Origin: Candidatus Zixiibacteriota bacterium
GTDB lineage: Bacteria; Zixibacteria; MSB-5A5; CAIYYT01
Assembly: GCA_026397575.1 (NCBI GenBank)
Contig: JAPLUP010000152.1
Location: 1-5,917 of the forward strand
Direction: 5' to 3'
Length of the DNA: 5,917 bases
The notes beneath the pieces are model-generated. The model searched no databases. It saw nothing but the letters and a program-made list of their open reading frames with translations, and was not told the DNA's origin. This document shows, one piece after another, positions 5,126-5,917 of the stretch (within the stretch, counting starts at the first letter, position 1; each line of letters starts with the position of its first letter). A program made the translations under genes and the position numbers.

Positions 5126-5917
5126 ATGAATATCTCCCACGTTTGTATTAGTCGACCGGTCTTATCCATTGTGCTCTCGATAGTGATCGTTCTTTTCGGG
5201 GCCATTGGCTATTTCTTTCTCGGGGTTCGCGAGTATCCCAACGTTGATCCCCCGATTGTAACCGTTAGCACCAGCTATACGGGAGCAAATGCCGACATCA
5301 TCGAGTCGCAGATCACTGACCCGCTTGAGGAATCAATCAACGGCATTGCCGGTATTCGCTCGCTTACGTCATCGAGCAGCGACGGCAGAAGCAGAATCAC
5401 TGTCGAGTTCGAGCTTGGTGTCGACATGGAAGCGGCCGCAAATGACGTCCGCGACCGCGTCTCAAGAGCCGCACACGATCTTCCGCCCGACGTTGATCCT
5501 CCGACTATTTCCAAGGCCGATGCTGATGCTAATCCGATTGTTGCCATAACCATCCAAAGTGATAAGCGCACCCTGCTGGAGTTGTCAGAATTGGCCAACA
5601 ATGTTTTCAAGGAGCGCCTGCAGACGATTGCCGGGGTTAGCTCCGTCGATATCTGGGGAGAAAAAAGATACGCCATAAAATTGCTGATCGATCCGGCGCG
5701 GTTGGCTTCCCAAGGTCTAACACCTCTGGACATCAAAAACGCATTAGATCGCGAAAACGTCGAGTTGCCATCAGGGCGTATCGAGGGTTACAACACTGAG
5801 TTGCCGATTCGAACTTTCGGTCGGCTGTCGACGCCCGAAGAATTTAATGATCTGATTATCAAGGAGACGAGCGGGTCGGTTGTCAGGTTTAGAGATGTTG
5901 GCCGGGCAGTTCTGACG
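5126..5917 (+). CDS. RND multidrug efflux permease (AcrB/HAE-1-like), N-terminal part
   Basis: The first 264 codons of an inner-membrane proton-driven RND pump are present; full-length relatives have about 1,020-1,050 residues, so three quarters lie past the right edge. MNISHVCISRPVLSIVLS opens the protein as in other HAE-1 pumps, with transmembrane helix 1 at about 12-33, then REYPNVDPP (35-43), the porter-domain start with YTGANADIIES (51-61), PLEESINGIAGIRSLTS (66-82) and AANDVRDRVS (104-113), followed by ADADANPI and a second porter subdomain ending near SVVRFRDVGRAV. The frame is intact throughout. It lies 13 bp after the adaptor stop codon with no clear Shine-Dalgarno sequence, so its translation probably depends on coupling to the adaptor. 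The visible part resembles multidrug-type rather than heavy-metal-type RND pumps. Proton-relay residues lie outside the window and substrates cannot be predicted. Confidence 0.95.
   Translation, partial: MNISHVCISRPVLSIVLSIVIVLFGAIGYFFLGVREYPNVDPPIVTVSTSYTGANADIIESQITDPLEESINGIAGIRSLTSSSSDGRSRITVEFELGVDMEAAANDVRDRVSRAAHDLPPDVDPPTISKADADANPIVAITIQSDKRTLLELSELANNVFKERLQTIAGVSSVDIWGEKRYAIKLLIDPARLASQGLTPLDIKNALDRENVELPSGRIEGYNTELPIRTFGRLSTPEEFNDLIIKETSGSVVRFRDVGRAVLT

Noticed and set aside
5275..5736. Minus-strand open frame of 153 codons opposite the RND permease gene.
   Set aside because: It is a by-product of the codon pattern of the permease gene, which has clear family motifs throughout this stretch.
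1..5917. CRISPR arrays, tRNA or rRNA genes, transposases, integrases, attachment sites.
   Set aside because: No regularly spaced repeats, no cloverleaf-like sequence, no rRNA segments and no transposase or integrase motifs were seen on either strand.

Overview
The window looks like a stretch of a Gram-negative bacterial chromosome of middling GC content. The support is an RND efflux operon with a lipoprotein periplasmic adaptor, which needs an outer membrane, together with a housekeeping translational GTPase gene. I cannot name the lineage. An uncultured or poorly sampled phylum would fit, but that is a guess.

Layout. The left part reads on the minus strand. At the left edge (1-170) lies the start of a RelE/ParE/HigB-like toxin gene that runs out of the window; it is easy to miss because no stop codon is visible. 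A near-consensus sigma-70 promoter sits so close to its ATG that the mRNA should be leaderless or nearly so, and an imperfect dyad covers the -10 box. A 310-bp gap (171-480) then holds nested AT-rich inverted repeats. Next come typA/bipA (481-2394), a short leader with a hairpin, a good intrinsic terminator (2488-2524), and the orphan C-terminal end of an RND pump gene (2607 to about 2735), also on the minus strand. The terminator lies just beyond the stop codon of this relic, so the pair looks like the surviving tail of a deleted efflux operon.

The right part reads on the plus strand: a short-chain dehydrogenase/reductase (2972-3745), a 287-bp gap with several small palindromes, then a two-gene efflux unit. 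That unit is a lipoprotein membrane-fusion adaptor (4033-5112) followed 13 bp later by the first 264 codons of an RND permease (5126 to the window end). Adaptor and permease should form the inner-membrane and periplasmic parts of a tripartite pump. The TolC-like outer-membrane channel is not in the window, but the adaptor carries the hairpin-tip R-x3-L-x6-S motif expected of one that docks on TolC.

No wholly new system is evident. The points most worth a second look are the toxin promoter with its near-leaderless start, the RND relic with its terminator beside typA, and the nested inverted repeat between typA and the toxin gene.
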